Source: Halovenus rubra (GTDB lineage Archaea; Halobacteriota; Halobacteria; Halobacteriales; Haloarculaceae). Taken from it: a stretch of DNA of 64,000 nucleotides. The stretch covers positions 1 through 64,000 of the forward strand of contig NZ_JAODIY010000001.1 in NCBI RefSeq assembly GCF_026586665.1. Reading direction: 5' to 3'. The position numbers and the translations under genes are program-made. Under the pieces are notes generated by a model. It saw nothing but the letters and a program-made list of their open reading frames with translations. It was not told where the DNA came from and searched no databases. This document shows, in pieces, positions 1 through 9,421 of the stretch. Each line of letters starts with the position of its first letter. Within the stretch, counting starts at the first letter, position 1.

Positions 1-177
1 TGCACTCCAGCATGGAAGCTGTATTGAGAATTAGCCTCAGTTTCCCGAGAGTATTCTCATCCATAGGGTAGTTTGGCCACGTGTTACTGAGCTATATGCC
101 ACGGGCCTAAACCCGTGCGACTAGCATGGCTAAATCGGACTCCGATAGCAATGGCCTCCGGCAGGATCAACCGGAAT
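1..177 (-). rRNA. rrs: 16S ribosomal RNA, 5' end only
   Basis: Read on the minus strand, this begins with the universal archaeal 16S start (ATTCCGGTTGATCCTGCC, ending at position 177) and continues with the conserved haloarchaeal helices, including the CACACGGG-like and CACGTGGCC segments. Only the first ~177 nt of a ~1.47 kb gene are present, because the gene runs off the left edge. The rest of the operon (tRNA-Ala, 23S, 5S in most haloarchaea) would lie outside the window. The leader and promoters are at 178-652. Confidence 0.97.
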
Positions 178-180
178 GTT

Positions 181-227
181 GCCTCCCAGAGGGAGGCGGT
201 TAGGCGGGAACACATACGATATGTGTT
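181..227 (-). other. 16S leader hairpins (pre-rRNA processing region)
   Basis: Two perfect short inverted repeats lie just upstream of the mature 16S 5' end: GCCTCCC-AGA-GGGAGGC at 181-197 and AACACATA-CGA-TATGTGTT at 209-227. In archaeal rRNA operons, sequences flanking 16S pair with each other to form a processing stem cut by the splicing endonuclease. Only the 5' side is in the window, so I can show the local hairpins but not the long stem. Confidence 0.5.
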
Positions 228-364
228 GCTAACTTGCTATCGACTATCGGGACACTCGAGAACCGACCGAGTGTCACCGAACTACCAGAGCTAACATCAG
301 ATCCCATCTATACGGCGGACCGCAGGGGTGGAATCCTCATTTCCTTCGGACCAGATTGTTTGGC

Positions 365-652
365 GGTGAAGGGTATAAACCCTTCGAGTTGCCATCGAAT
401 CGTGTCCAGTGCAGTCGGGCGTTGTCGACCCCGACCGAACCTCGTTGTATTCACCCGGAATGCCCGTTTCCACTTAAGGGCATCGGATTGCCTTGCCCCG
501 GGTCGTCCCGGAGTAAGGCGATTTACAGTCTGTCACGAGTGCCCAGTATCACTTAAGGGCGTCGAACGACAGACGGGTTCGGCGGGGAACGTCGCCCCGC
601 GCTGCTTCGTATCTATACCGAGGAGGTGGGATTGTTTAAGGCCGTCGAACCG
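365..652 (-). promoter_or_regulatory. tandem rRNA operon promoters
   Basis: On the minus strand there are three near-identical boxes of the form TTCGACGCCCTTAAGT, with TTAA cores at 474-477, 553-556 and 636-639, spaced 79 and 83 bp. A further box has a TATA-like core (GGGTTTATACCC, 371-382) about 100 bp closer to 16S. The TTCGA-N-CTTAAG arrangement is the known haloarchaeal rRNA promoter type, and multiple copies are typical. All fire toward 16S. Assignment rests on pattern and position; no start sites are known here. Confidence 0.8.
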
Positions 653-988
653 GTGGCGCTTCGGCATGGAGTCACACCACAGGAATGGTATGCAGAGACG
701 CATCATGTGCCCATAGCGCGACGATGCAGTTGCTGTTGGAGACAGACTCGGATGAAAATGTTGCGTGGCCGGAGGCCAGCCAATCATCCCACGCGGCCTG
801 CGTTTGGTCGGGCCGGGTGAGAGCCACGCGTTCGAGGGGTCGGGATACTACTACCTAAACCCTCTTACTTTGCTCGTGCTCGTGTGCGCGCGCGGACCAA
901 GCCCTTAGTCAGGGAAGCACACGTGAGTCGTTACGTTCCGACGCGTGGGACACATCGGCGTCTAAGACCCAATGGGACCGATGTTACC
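653..988. other. intergenic, no gene seen
   Basis: This stretch lies between the rRNA promoters and the end of the metallophosphoesterase gene. Short open frames on both strands lack recognisable protein character. A weak TATA-like string (GTTTAGGTAG on the minus strand, near 853-862) could be one more upstream rRNA promoter, but it lacks the TTCGA box. Confidence 0.5.
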
Positions 989-2308
989 TCAGTCCATTGT
1001 GGAGTTAGTCGGGTCAATCACTGTTCGCTCAGGAAGAGATGGGTCCGGTTTCCGCCCGAGAGTAAGGAGCCGCTCGGTACGCGTGAGTTCCTCAGGACTC
1101 GGACTTGGCTTTTCTGTTTCGACAAACTCAACGGCGATGCCCTCGGATTCGGCAGCGATACGGACGGCAGCAAGCTGGTAGGACGGGTAAAATACGGGTG
1201 GTAACACGCCGATAACACCATCACGGCGGTGGAGGCGTTTCAGCCACGTCCCACTGTTGACGAGGAGTCCGCCATCTACCTCGCGTAGCGTCGGCCGGTG
1301 GGTATGGCCGTAACAGAAAATCGTCGTCTCAGCGTCAGACTCGAAGACCTTGCGTGCGGCCTCTTCGTAGGGAGACTCCGCGTCGACGGTAAGGGGAGTT
1401 TCGAAGATACCAAAACGAGCAATCGTTTTCCGAACATCGCGGCGAAGGAAATACAGCGGGACTGCAACAATTAAAACCAGCCCCGTAACCGCAACATTTG
1501 CGCCAAGGAACACCCAGGCCGCCGTCCCAGCAGACCCAAAAATCTGGAAAAGCGACTGCATCTGTTCGACTGGTGCCGACCAGATACCGGCGAGATCAAG
1601 ACCCGCAAATACCGCCAGCAGGGCACTGATATTGAACAGCAATAAGAAAGGAAGCAGAGAGTATCGAAGCAGAGGGTTCATCTCTCGATAGAAGTATTTC
1701 GAGACAAGCCAGATAGGCATCCGTTCGGTTGGCGTGACCGCCTGTACGTCTTTTAGCCAGTTGAACTTCCCACGGTCAGAGAGTTGGCCGGCACGGCTGA
1801 TTATTTGCGTTGTGTAATGATATCCAAGAGGGGTTACATGAGGGTTCCCCCAGTCTTTCAACTGGTTGTTCGGGTCCTGCTGGTGGCCATGCTCGAAATG
1901 AATCGCTTGGTCGCCAATCGGACGGGTCATCGACGGTTCCTGCGTGAGGTCGACGTTGTATCTCTTGAACCGGTCGACAAACTCGTCATAGGCCGCCAGC
2001 TCATAGTCGTGATTACCGGGCAAGAGCGTGATGTCGACGGTTTCCCCGGTCGCTCGAAGCTGCTCAAACAGCTCCGGATACGTCTCAACGAGGGCGTCGA
2101 ACTTCTCTGTACCCGCAAGCGATGTGAGTTCCCAGAGTCCGAAAGCATCGCCGTTGATCACAAGTTCAACGTCCTCGTCGGTTGTCTCCAGTTTCTTGAG
2201 AAAGCCAAGGAGTTCATCGAGGAACGGGACCGCTTCGAGTTGTTCGTCACCGCCAATGTGGAGATCACTGATGACGTAGTAGACGCGGTCGTCGGCTTCG
2301 GGTCGCAT
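989..2308 (-). CDS. membrane-associated calcineurin-like metallophosphoesterase
   Basis: A 439-residue protein with all metal-binding motifs of the calcineurin-like phosphoesterase fold: SDLHIGG (14-20), NGDAFGLWE (~52), GNHDYE (~98), HGHQQD (~140) and YGHTHRP (~345). Unusually, two hydrophobic segments (about 215-245 and 265-292) interrupt the fold between the fourth and fifth motifs, so the enzyme is probably anchored in the cytoplasmic membrane. Bacterial relatives include LpxH, but archaea lack lipid A, so the substrate is unknown. The gene ends just upstream of the rRNA leader in the same orientation and stands alone. Confidence 0.85.
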   Translation of the reverse strand: MRPEADDRVYYVISDLHIGGDEQLEAVPFLDELLGFLKKLETTDEDVELVINGDAFGLWELTSLAGTEKFDALVETYPELFEQLRATGETVDITLLPGNHDYELAAYDEFVDRFKRYNVDLTQEPSMTRPIGDQAIHFEHGHQQDPNNQLKDWGNPHVTPLGYHYTTQIISRAGQLSDRGKFNWLKDVQAVTPTERMPIWLVSKYFYREMNPLLRYSLLPFLLLFNISALLAVFAGLDLAGIWSAPVEQMQSLFQIFGSAGTAAWVFLGANVAVTGLVLIVAVPLYFLRRDVRKTIARFGIFETPLTVDAESPYEEAARKVFESDAETTIFCYGHTHRPTLREVDGGLLVNSGTWLKRLHRRDGVIGVLPPVFYPSYQLAAVRIAAESEGIAVEFVETEKPSPSPEELTRTERLLTLGRKPDPSLPERTVIDPTNSTMD

Positions 2309-2488
2309 CTGGTAGACCTATCGCTCTTGGAGCGTATAACAGTTATACCCTGAGCGGTGACGGCAAGCAGTCATCGACACTGGTTGCCCACGGGGAGTGC
2401 TATGAGTCAATTCTTGCTGGGACTTACACGTCTTTAGCGTATCGAGTCACTTAACTCCAGACCGAAGAAGGCCGTAGATGAACAGTTG

Positions 2489-4024
2489 ATGAGTGGACGC
2501 GACGAGGAAGCAGTGACAGGTGATGAGCGTGACGCGCTCCTCACAATCGCGCGTGGTGCCGCTGTGACAGCAGGTGGTGTATCTGGCCAACGCATACTGA
2601 TTACCGCTGCTGAGTACGTTCTGGCGCGGGGACTCGGGCCGATGGCGTATGGGGTATACGCTCTCACGTGGCGAATCGCACAGGTGTTGGTTCGACTCGT
2701 TACCTTCGGGAGTGTCCCAGCCCTCCAGCGATATCTGCCAGCGTATGAGTCTGAACCCAAACGCCAATCCCGGGTTGTCGGACTAGCCTATGCAACCACC
2801 GTCGGGTTCGGGCTGCTGATGGGAGTCGGGTTGCTGGTGCTCGCACCATGGATAAACGAGCACACCGTCGACGACGCTGCGTTTCCACCAGCAATGCGGT
2901 TGTTCGGTGGTCTCATCTTGCTCATTGGTTTCGTGATGATTTACGCCGGGACCTTTCGTGCAGTCGGATCAGCACGGGGAGAAGTGTTGTTTAACAAGCT
3001 ACTCCGTCCCGCGATGCGCCTGCTGGGTGCCGTCGTGGCACTCACAGTTGGTTACTCGGTTGTCGGCGTCGCCGGAACAATCGTCGTCTGTATGGCACTG
3101 CTCGTTATCGTAGGCTACCCAATAACAGAACGGCTAACAGGGATTCGGCCGTCTCTGCGTGTCAGCCGGCATGCGGTCAGCCAGTTCTACAATCACGCGG
3201 CACCGGTGGCAATGAGCAGTCTCGGTAAGATATTCCAGAATCGAGTCGACGTATTACTGGTTGCGGCGCTGCTGACGACTGTTGCAACTGGCATCTACAA
3301 TGTTATTCTGGTTCTTGTGGCGATTGCGTGGATTCCACTCCTTTCGTTTAACCAATTGCTTCCCCCCGTTGCCTCCGATCTCCACGCAAGCAACCAGATA
3401 GAGACACTCAATGCGGTTTATGCCTCTGTGACCCGCTTGATTGTGACGACGGTCATCCCAATTCTTGCTGTCCAATTTGTGTTTGGACGGGAGTTACTGG
3501 CGCTTTTCGGGCCGACCTACACTGAGGGATACCTAGCGCTTGTCGTTTATCTCGGCGGCGTCTTCGTCGGAAGCGCAGTCGGGGCGACCGGCTGGCTACT
3601 TATGATGACAGACCATCAGTACGCACGGATGGGCCTTGACTGGCTGCTGGCCGTCTCGAATGTCATCTTGACGTATATCTTCATCCAGACGTTCGGTCTA
3701 GTTGGGGCGGCCCTCGGAACTGCACTGGCCACCAGTGTTCAGAACGGATTACAGGTGCTATTGCTCAGGCGTTTTGAGGGACTATGGCCGTTCGATCGGA
3801 CGTTTCTGACACCGCTGGCTGCGGGTGTTGTGATGGTGATTGCCATGTCTGGGATACGTTCTGTGGCCGGGGGCCTGCTATCGCTCGGTCTTGGAATAGC
3901 CGTTGGCCTCCCTCTTTACATTGCCTCCCTGAAGTTCATCGGTGTTGCACCCAGTGACCGGTTTGTTGCCCAAGAACTCAGTACAACAGTTCGTTCCCGT
4001 TTTGCCACTCGGTGGCCGTTCTAA
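2489..4024 (+). CDS. polysaccharide/lipid-linked oligosaccharide flippase (Wzx/MATE-like)
   Basis: About 511 residues with some 12-14 predicted membrane helices and the N-terminal GARGLGPxxYGVYAL-like stretch (here ARGLGPMAYGVYAL) typical of RfbX/Wzx exporters. Members flip lipid-linked sugars across the membrane for surface polysaccharide or protein glycosylation. I chose the ATG at 2489 over the adjacent TTG at 2486. It stands alone, divergent from the phosphoesterase, with no glycosyltransferase nearby. The exact substrate cannot be deduced. Confidence 0.85.
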   Translation: MSGRDEEAVTGDERDALLTIARGAAVTAGGVSGQRILITAAEYVLARGLGPMAYGVYALTWRIAQVLVRLVTFGSVPALQRYLPAYESEPKRQSRVVGLAYATTVGFGLLMGVGLLVLAPWINEHTVDDAAFPPAMRLFGGLILLIGFVMIYAGTFRAVGSARGEVLFNKLLRPAMRLLGAVVALTVGYSVVGVAGTIVVCMALLVIVGYPITERLTGIRPSLRVSRHAVSQFYNHAAPVAMSSLGKIFQNRVDVLLVAALLTTVATGIYNVILVLVAIAWIPLLSFNQLLPPVASDLHASNQIETLNAVYASVTRLIVTTVIPILAVQFVFGRELLALFGPTYTEGYLALVVYLGGVFVGSAVGATGWLLMMTDHQYARMGLDWLLAVSNVILTYIFIQTFGLVGAALGTALATSVQNGLQVLLLRRFEGLWPFDRTFLTPLAAGVVMVIAMSGIRSVAGGLLSLGLGIAVGLPLYIASLKFIGVAPSDRFVAQELSTTVRSRFATRWPF

Positions 4025-4092
4025 TCAGAGAAATGTACGTCCCCCACTTATGATTGTCTGCACCGGCACCAAACACCCACGGCTACCGTGTT

Positions 4093-4464
4093 TTACTCTG
4101 TTGCCCAAGAGACAGCCACATCAACGCTGTCGAATGCTTCGACGTCTACACCGACGGTTCCGTCAATCTTCGACTTGAGAGCAAGTCCCTGAATACCATC
4201 GGACACCCATCCAACTTTCTCAAGACCAAGCTTAGCATATAGTAGATTGTTCTGTTTAATATAGGAAAGCGTCTTCTTGTCCAGTGTAACGTTTGCCTCA
4301 AGTTCTGTCACTGAAGCTGTGATCTCATCTCGATTGGCCACAGATTTGAGTTCTTTTGTGACTTGGTCCAGCTCGTCTTCGTTCGGATCAACCCAGTCCG
4401 TAACGTCCCAGATGACGACGTTATCCGTAATCTTGTACGACCACGGTTTCTCTGAATGGGGCAT
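4093..4464 (-). CDS. hypothetical protein, possible STAS/SpoIIAA-like fold
   Basis: A 123-residue protein with no signal peptide or membrane helix. Its pattern (WDVTDWVDPNEDELDQV near the N-terminus, alternating strand/helix, and FDSVDVAVSWA near the C-terminus) resembles the SpoIIAA-like STAS fold, in which the last helix contains F-x-x-x-D-x-A-x-x-W. That is a weak fold-level guess. The gene is more AT-rich than its neighbours and its upstream region (4465-4560) is strongly AT-rich. It is convergent with the flippase. Confidence 0.6.
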   Translation of the reverse strand: MPHSEKPWSYKITDNVVIWDVTDWVDPNEDELDQVTKELKSVANRDEITASVTELEANVTLDKKTLSYIKQNNLLYAKLGLEKVGWVSDGIQGLALKSKIDGTVGVDVEAFDSVDVAVSWATE

Positions 4465-4619
4465 ACTTTTCTATTATATTCTAACAATGATAAATGGTAT
4501 CATTAAACAAGCAGTAGTAGCAAATAGATGGCGAGCCGAAAAATAATGTCACATGTTTACATAAGTCACAAAGAGGTTGGGTAGAAACCCGTTTAGGCTA
4601 CCAGCGGCTCACCCCGATA

Positions 4620-5807
4620 ATGAGCTATCGAATCGGTCTTGTTGGCAAGCCCTCAGTGGGTAAGTCGACACTGTTCAACGCGGCGACGATGAACGATGTG
4701 CCCGAAGGAGCCTTTCCGTTCACGACTATTGACCCCAGTATCGGTGAGGCATACGTCCGAACAGAGTGTGCTGCCCCAGAGTTCGACAAGAGTTGCGAGC
4801 CATCAGTGGGAGCATGTAGAGACGGGTCACGGTTTGTCCCGGTGAAACTGGTTGATATTGCTGGGCTCGTTCCCGGTGCCCACGAGGGGAGAGGACTGGG
4901 AAATCAGTTTCTGACCGACCTCAATGAAACGGATGTACTTATTCACGTGGTGGATTTCTCGGGGACAACAGACTCAGAAGGCGAGACAACTGAGGGGCAC
5001 GACCCGCGAGAGGATATCGACTTCCTCGAAGAAGAACTCGACGCGTGGTATCTCGATATTCTGACAAAGGGAATCGAACGCTATGAGAGCAAGCAACTCT
5101 CTGACCCGGACCCAGAAGATATTCTGGCCGAACAGCTCTCGGCCTTTGGTATCTCGGCCGCCGAAATCAAGCAAGTTATTCTCTCAGAGGGATACGAAGT
5201 GACCCCATTAGAATGGGACACCAAAACAACAGAGGCTCTCGCTCGTGCCATCCGCAAGCGAACGAAGCCGATGGTCATCGCAGCGAACAAGATGGACACA
5301 CCAGAAGCACAGGAGAACTGGGACGAAATCACAACCGACCCCGACTACGAACACCTGTCGTTTGTCCCGGTATCCGCTCACGCCGAGAAAGCACTGAAGA
5401 ACGCAGACGAGCAGGCTGCAATCAACTATATTCCGGGCGAAGGCGGCTTCGAGATTACGACGGAGTTGCCCGAACAAAAAGAAGCAGGTCTCGAACAGAT
5501 TCGGACATTCATCAACGAGTTCGATGGGAGTGGGGTCCAGCGTGCACTCGAAACAGCGGTGTTCGACGTACTTAACCTGAAGGCCGTCTTCCCCGGTTCG
5601 GCATCTGGGAACTGGTCAAACGGGCCGTTCCGTGACTGTTTCTTGCTTCCGAAGGATGCGACCGCAGAAGAGTTTGCCTACCACCTCCATTCAGACATCG
5701 GTGACGGGTTCCTACATGGCATTGACTGTCGTACAGACCGACAGGTTGGAGCTGATACTGTTCTTGACCACCGTGATGTCGTCGAGATTATCTCGACAAA
5801 CCAGTAA
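4620..5807 (+). CDS. ychF: redox-regulated ATPase/GTPase YchF (Obg-like)
   Basis: 395 residues. Motifs seen: P-loop GKPSVGKS (9-16), switch region FPFTTIDP, G3 VDIAGLVPGAHEGRGLGNQF (~78), and an NKMD-type G4 motif (AANKMD, ~222). The C-terminal ~75 residues (FPGSASG...DCFLLPKDATAEEFAYHLHSDIG) are a TGS domain. The length matches archaeal YchF proteins, which carry a longer helical insert than the bacterial form. Members bind ribosomes and hydrolyse ATP or GTP. Start ATG at 4620 gives the canonical MSYRIGLVGKP N-terminus. Confidence 0.95.
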   Translation: MSYRIGLVGKPSVGKSTLFNAATMNDVPEGAFPFTTIDPSIGEAYVRTECAAPEFDKSCEPSVGACRDGSRFVPVKLVDIAGLVPGAHEGRGLGNQFLTDLNETDVLIHVVDFSGTTDSEGETTEGHDPREDIDFLEEELDAWYLDILTKGIERYESKQLSDPDPEDILAEQLSAFGISAAEIKQVILSEGYEVTPLEWDTKTTEALARAIRKRTKPMVIAANKMDTPEAQENWDEITTDPDYEHLSFVPVSAHAEKALKNADEQAAINYIPGEGGFEITTELPEQKEAGLEQIRTFINEFDGSGVQRALETAVFDVLNLKAVFPGSASGNWSNGPFRDCFLLPKDATAEEFAYHLHSDIGDGFLHGIDCRTDRQVGADTVLDHRDVVEIISTNQ

Positions 5808-5847
5808 GGCGGTCGAAAAACACAGTGGCACCACTCAATGAGCCCCA

Positions 5848-6285
5848 TCAGCGCGAACGGGGATTCTCGTTTAGAAGCGAATCAATTAGGTCCAATAGCG
5901 GTTGCTTGGTATCAACGGGAACACCTTCGAACAGCGATAGCTGGTCAAGTGCCAATGTGACGAGCTGTGGCAACACCAGAGAAAAGATAGCCAGAAAGAC
6001 GAACAGAAACACAAACTTCGCGATAATCGAGGGAAGGTACTGGAGAACGAGCAACGCAAGGACACCAAGGACAACAGCGACGACAGCCGTTCCAAGGGTC
6101 AATCCGAGCAACGACGCGGTCTCGGCGGTGGTCAAACTCTCAGTGCTAGAAACCAACAAGACGGTGATACTCCCGGCAAACAATCCCCAGAGACCGAGCC
6201 CGACAACCTGGAGTCGTCGTCTGCGTCGCTGCGTGCGACTATCCGCAGGGATATTTTCTGGGTCGATATCCCACGGATTTGCCAT
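5848..6285 (-). CDS. small integral membrane protein, haloarchaeal hypothetical
   Basis: About 145 residues starting MANPWDIDPENIP at the ATG whose first base is 6285. An in-frame ATG eight codons upstream is less likely because it adds an unrelated hydrophobic tail. After a basic segment (TQRRRRRLQ) come three or four hydrophobic helices, then a C-terminal acidic/leucine-rich tail. No family is recognised. It is convergent with ychF. Confidence 0.7.
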   Translation of the reverse strand: MANPWDIDPENIPADSRTQRRRRRLQVVGLGLWGLFAGSITVLLVSSTESLTTAETASLLGLTLGTAVVAVVLGVLALLVLQYLPSIIAKFVFLFVFLAIFSLVLPQLVTLALDQLSLFEGVPVDTKQPLLDLIDSLLNENPRSR

Positions 6286-6417
6286 GTGGTAACATATTAC
6301 ATTGTGCACACATTATAAGCAATATACCAGCAATAATTGTGGCATTCTGTACGTAATCAGCAACTAGTCGACCGCGCAAAAAACAGAGCGAGTTTGCCAC
6401 GTCGTTACAGGTAACGC

Positions 6418-7833
6418 TTAGTAGTGGATGCTCTCGTCTCTTGCACCCTTGATAGCCTCGTGGACAGCCTCTGAGAGGGTCGGATGCACGTGAATCGTTT
6501 GTGCAACATCTTCGAGTGTCGCACCCATCTCGATGGCGAGTGTGAGTTCGCCCACTAGTTCAGAGGCCTCGGGACCGACAATCTGTGCGCCGAGAATGAA
6601 ACCGCTCTCATCGTCGGCAACAACACGAACGAATCCGTTGGTCTCGGCAAGCGAAAGCGCGCGGCCAGACGCTCGAAGCGGCATCTGTCCCGTGACCGGG
6701 TCGAAGCCGGCTTCAACCGCTTCGCTTTCGGTCATTCCGACTGTCCCGATTTCGGGGTCAGTAAACACCGCCGCCGGAACCGACTGATAATCTAGCGCTG
6801 AAGGCTCGCCAGCAGCGACCTCTGCGGCAACTTCGCCTTCTTTGAAAGCCTTGTGTGCAAGCATTGGCTGGCCAGCTACGTCACCGACTGCAAAGATGTT
6901 ATCTTCCGTCGACCGTGCCTGTCCATCAGTCTTGATGAAACCATTATCGTCGGTTTCGACGTCAACTGCTTCGAGGTTCAGCGTATCGGTCACAGGTTCC
7001 CGTCCAACAGCGACGAGACATTTCTCGGCATCGAACGCGGAGACATTGCCGTCGTCGTCTTCGGTTGTGACAGTGATACTGCCGTCTTGTTTCTCCCAGT
7101 CGGATGCAAGCTCGCCGAAATGGAACTCAATACCCAGTTCCTCGGCGCGGTCTTGGACAACTGATGTTACGTCATCCTCGTACTGTGGAAGCGGGCTATC
7201 GAGCATCTCGACGATAGTCACGTCACAGCCAAGTTTCTGATAGACTGTCGCCAACTCCATTCCGATGTACCCCGCACCGACGACAACCATACTGTCGGGG
7301 ACGGATTCGAGCGAGAGCGCATGTTCCGAGGCAAGGATATGTTCGCCGTCAAACTCAAAGCCAGGTACCTCGATTGGGCGACTCCCGGTAGCGACGATAG
7401 CGTGCTCAAACTCGAACGATTCGGCACCCTGTCCTTCACCAGACGAGACGACGCGAGCCCTATTACTGGAGGCAAACTCAGCACGTCCTTCCACGAGGTG
7501 TGCGCCGGCGCGCTCGGTGAGAGATTCGACGCCTTTGGTCAGTTTCGTCACCAGACGGTCTTTCCAAGAGACCATCCCTTGGAGGTCGACTGCAGGGTCA
7601 GCATAAACGCCCATATCTTCTGCTTCCGTGGCTGTGTGGGCCACGTCAGTGGCGGAAATCATCGCCTTCGAAGGGATACAGCCTCGGTTGAGGCACGTCC
7701 CACCGTAGGCGTCCATCTCGACGAGCGTCACGTCAAGGTTTAGCTGTCCGGCCCGAATCGCGGCCACGTAGCCGCCGGGGCCGCCGCCGATTATCAGTAC
7801 GTCCGTCGATGAGGTGATATCTCCAACAACCAT
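6418..7833 (-). CDS. lpdA: dihydrolipoyl dehydrogenase (E3)
   Basis: 471 residues. FAD-binding GGGPGGYVAAIRAG (17-29), redox-active disulfide GGTCLNRGC (C47/C52), NAD-binding VVGAGYIGMELA (~190), second FAD motif FAVGDVAG (~320) and the C-terminal HVHPTLSEAVHEA that supplies the active-site histidine to the partner subunit. It reoxidises the dihydrolipoyl group on E2, passing electrons to NAD+. It lies 2 nt downstream of the E2 gene, so it is the last gene of the 2-oxoacid dehydrogenase operon. Confidence 0.97.
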   Translation of the reverse strand: MVVGDITSSTDVLIIGGGPGGYVAAIRAGQLNLDVTLVEMDAYGGTCLNRGCIPSKAMISATDVAHTATEAEDMGVYADPAVDLQGMVSWKDRLVTKLTKGVESLTERAGAHLVEGRAEFASSNRARVVSSGEGQGAESFEFEHAIVATGSRPIEVPGFEFDGEHILASEHALSLESVPDSMVVVGAGYIGMELATVYQKLGCDVTIVEMLDSPLPQYEDDVTSVVQDRAEELGIEFHFGELASDWEKQDGSITVTTEDDDGNVSAFDAEKCLVAVGREPVTDTLNLEAVDVETDDNGFIKTDGQARSTEDNIFAVGDVAGQPMLAHKAFKEGEVAAEVAAGEPSALDYQSVPAAVFTDPEIGTVGMTESEAVEAGFDPVTGQMPLRASGRALSLAETNGFVRVVADDESGFILGAQIVGPEASELVGELTLAIEMGATLEDVAQTIHVHPTLSEAVHEAIKGARDESIHY

Positions 7834-7835
7834 TG

Positions 7836-9419
7836 TTACTCTAGCAACAGCAAGGTGGGGTTTTCGAGGTACTCCATGACCGTGTTACAGAACTGTGCGG
7901 CCTCCGCCCCGTCGATGACCCGGTGGTCAATTGTCAGTGAAAGCGGAAGCGTGTGTTTCGCGACGACTTCACCGTCCTCAACAACAGGCCGCTGTTTGAT
8001 TGCGCCCAGCCCGAGAATTGCTGTCTCGGGGTAGTTGATTATCGGTGTGGCATACTCGCCACCAAAGGCGCCAAAGTTGGTGATTGAGAAGGTACTTCCC
8101 TGCAACTCGTCGGGACTCACTTTCCGCTCTCTCGCCTTTGTGGCGAGTTCGTTGACTTCTGTGGCAACCTGTAGCATTCCCTTCTCGTCAGCGTCTTTGA
8201 CGACCGGCACCATCAACCCAGCGTCGGTTGCGACTGCGATACCGATATTGTAGTAGTGTTTGTAGAGGATTTCCTCGTTATCCTCGTCAAGTTCGGTGTT
8301 GAGTACCGGATACTCTTTGAGCGCCGCGATGATGGCCTTGATGACAAACGGCATATACGTCATATTGATACCGCGGTCATCCGCCCGCGGTTTGAGCTCT
8401 TCGCGCGCCTCAACCAGTGCCGACACGTCGGCCATATCGTGGTGCGTGACGTGGGGTGCGGTGTACTTCGATTCCTGCATCTGCTCGCCGATAGTCCGGC
8501 GAACGCCGCGATATGCCTCAGTTTCGACAGGCTGCTCGCCAGCCCCGCCAGCAGTTGGGGTCGGCTGTGCAGTCTCTGCTCCAGCCGTTGTGCTCGTCGA
8601 TTCAGCCTCGGCAGACGTCTTGGCTGGCTCTGCCGTTGTCGTTTCCTCAGCCTCGACGAACGCGCGAACGTCTTCTTCCTCAATGAATGCCTTCCCATCG
8701 CGGGACTTCTCTGTGGGGACCGCGTGGATGCTGACACCCAACTCGTCGGCGAGGCCGCGAGTCGCCGGCGCTGCCAACGTCTCATCGCGGTTGGCCGCTT
8801 TGGCAGTCGTCGTTGTCGTCTGTGTCTTCGCGGTGGTCTCAGCGTCCGCGCCGTCACCGTTGTCACGTTTCGTTACGGCAGCCTTGGTTTCGGTCTCGTC
8901 CTCGTCAGGCTCAGCGGCAGCACGAACGTCCGAATCAGTAATCCGGCCGCTCGGGCCAGTACCGTCGACAGCCGTAATATCGACGCCCAGTTCACGAGCA
9001 AGTTGCCGGACGTTTGGCGGGGCGAAGACACGACCGTCACCGGTTCCTGCGTCGACAGCGTCCTGGTCGTCTGTGCTGTTTGCGTCGTCAACAGTGTCCT
9101 CACTGTCGGTGTCCGTAGACGATGTCTCGGAGGTGTCCTGTGGACTGTCCGTAGCGCCAGTGTCCGTATCCTCGGTTTCGCCGTCTACATTGATGGTAGC
9201 GACGACATCACCGACAGGAACCATCTCACCTTCCTCGGCGTGGAGGTCGGTGATAACCCCTGTGACGGGTGCTGGCAGATCAACGACAGCTTTGTCTGTC
9301 TCGACATCAGCCATTACTTGGTCTTCTTCGACCGTGTCGCCGGCGCTGACATGCCAGGCGACAATCTCTCCTTCTGCGATACCTTCGCCAACGTCAGGGA
9401 GTTCGAATTCGAATGCCAT
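7836..9419 (-). CDS. dihydrolipoamide acyltransferase (E2)
   Basis: 527 residues. N-terminal lipoyl domain with the modified lysine in DVETDKAVVDL (K43). An acidic Thr/Asp-rich linker follows, then two peripheral-subunit-binding-like domains (PNVRQLARELGVDI..., ~137-170; APATRGLADELGVSI..., ~214-256), another linker, and the catalytic domain (~300-527) with the active-site DHRVIDGAEAAQF. It forms the core that carries acyl groups from E1 to CoA. It is 2 nt from both neighbours. The second binding domain has a divergent loop (PTEKSRDGKAF). Substrate specificity is not readable from sequence. Confidence 0.95.
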   Translation of the reverse strand: MAFEFELPDVGEGIAEGEIVAWHVSAGDTVEEDQVMADVETDKAVVDLPAPVTGVITDLHAEEGEMVPVGDVVATINVDGETEDTDTGATDSPQDTSETSSTDTDSEDTVDDANSTDDQDAVDAGTGDGRVFAPPNVRQLARELGVDITAVDGTGPSGRITDSDVRAAAEPDEDETETKAAVTKRDNGDGADAETTAKTQTTTTTAKAANRDETLAAPATRGLADELGVSIHAVPTEKSRDGKAFIEEEDVRAFVEAEETTTAEPAKTSAEAESTSTTAGAETAQPTPTAGGAGEQPVETEAYRGVRRTIGEQMQESKYTAPHVTHHDMADVSALVEAREELKPRADDRGINMTYMPFVIKAIIAALKEYPVLNTELDEDNEEILYKHYYNIGIAVATDAGLMVPVVKDADEKGMLQVATEVNELATKARERKVSPDELQGSTFSITNFGAFGGEYATPIINYPETAILGLGAIKQRPVVEDGEVVAKHTLPLSLTIDHRVIDGAEAAQFCNTVMEYLENPTLLLLE

Positions 9420-9421
9420 GG

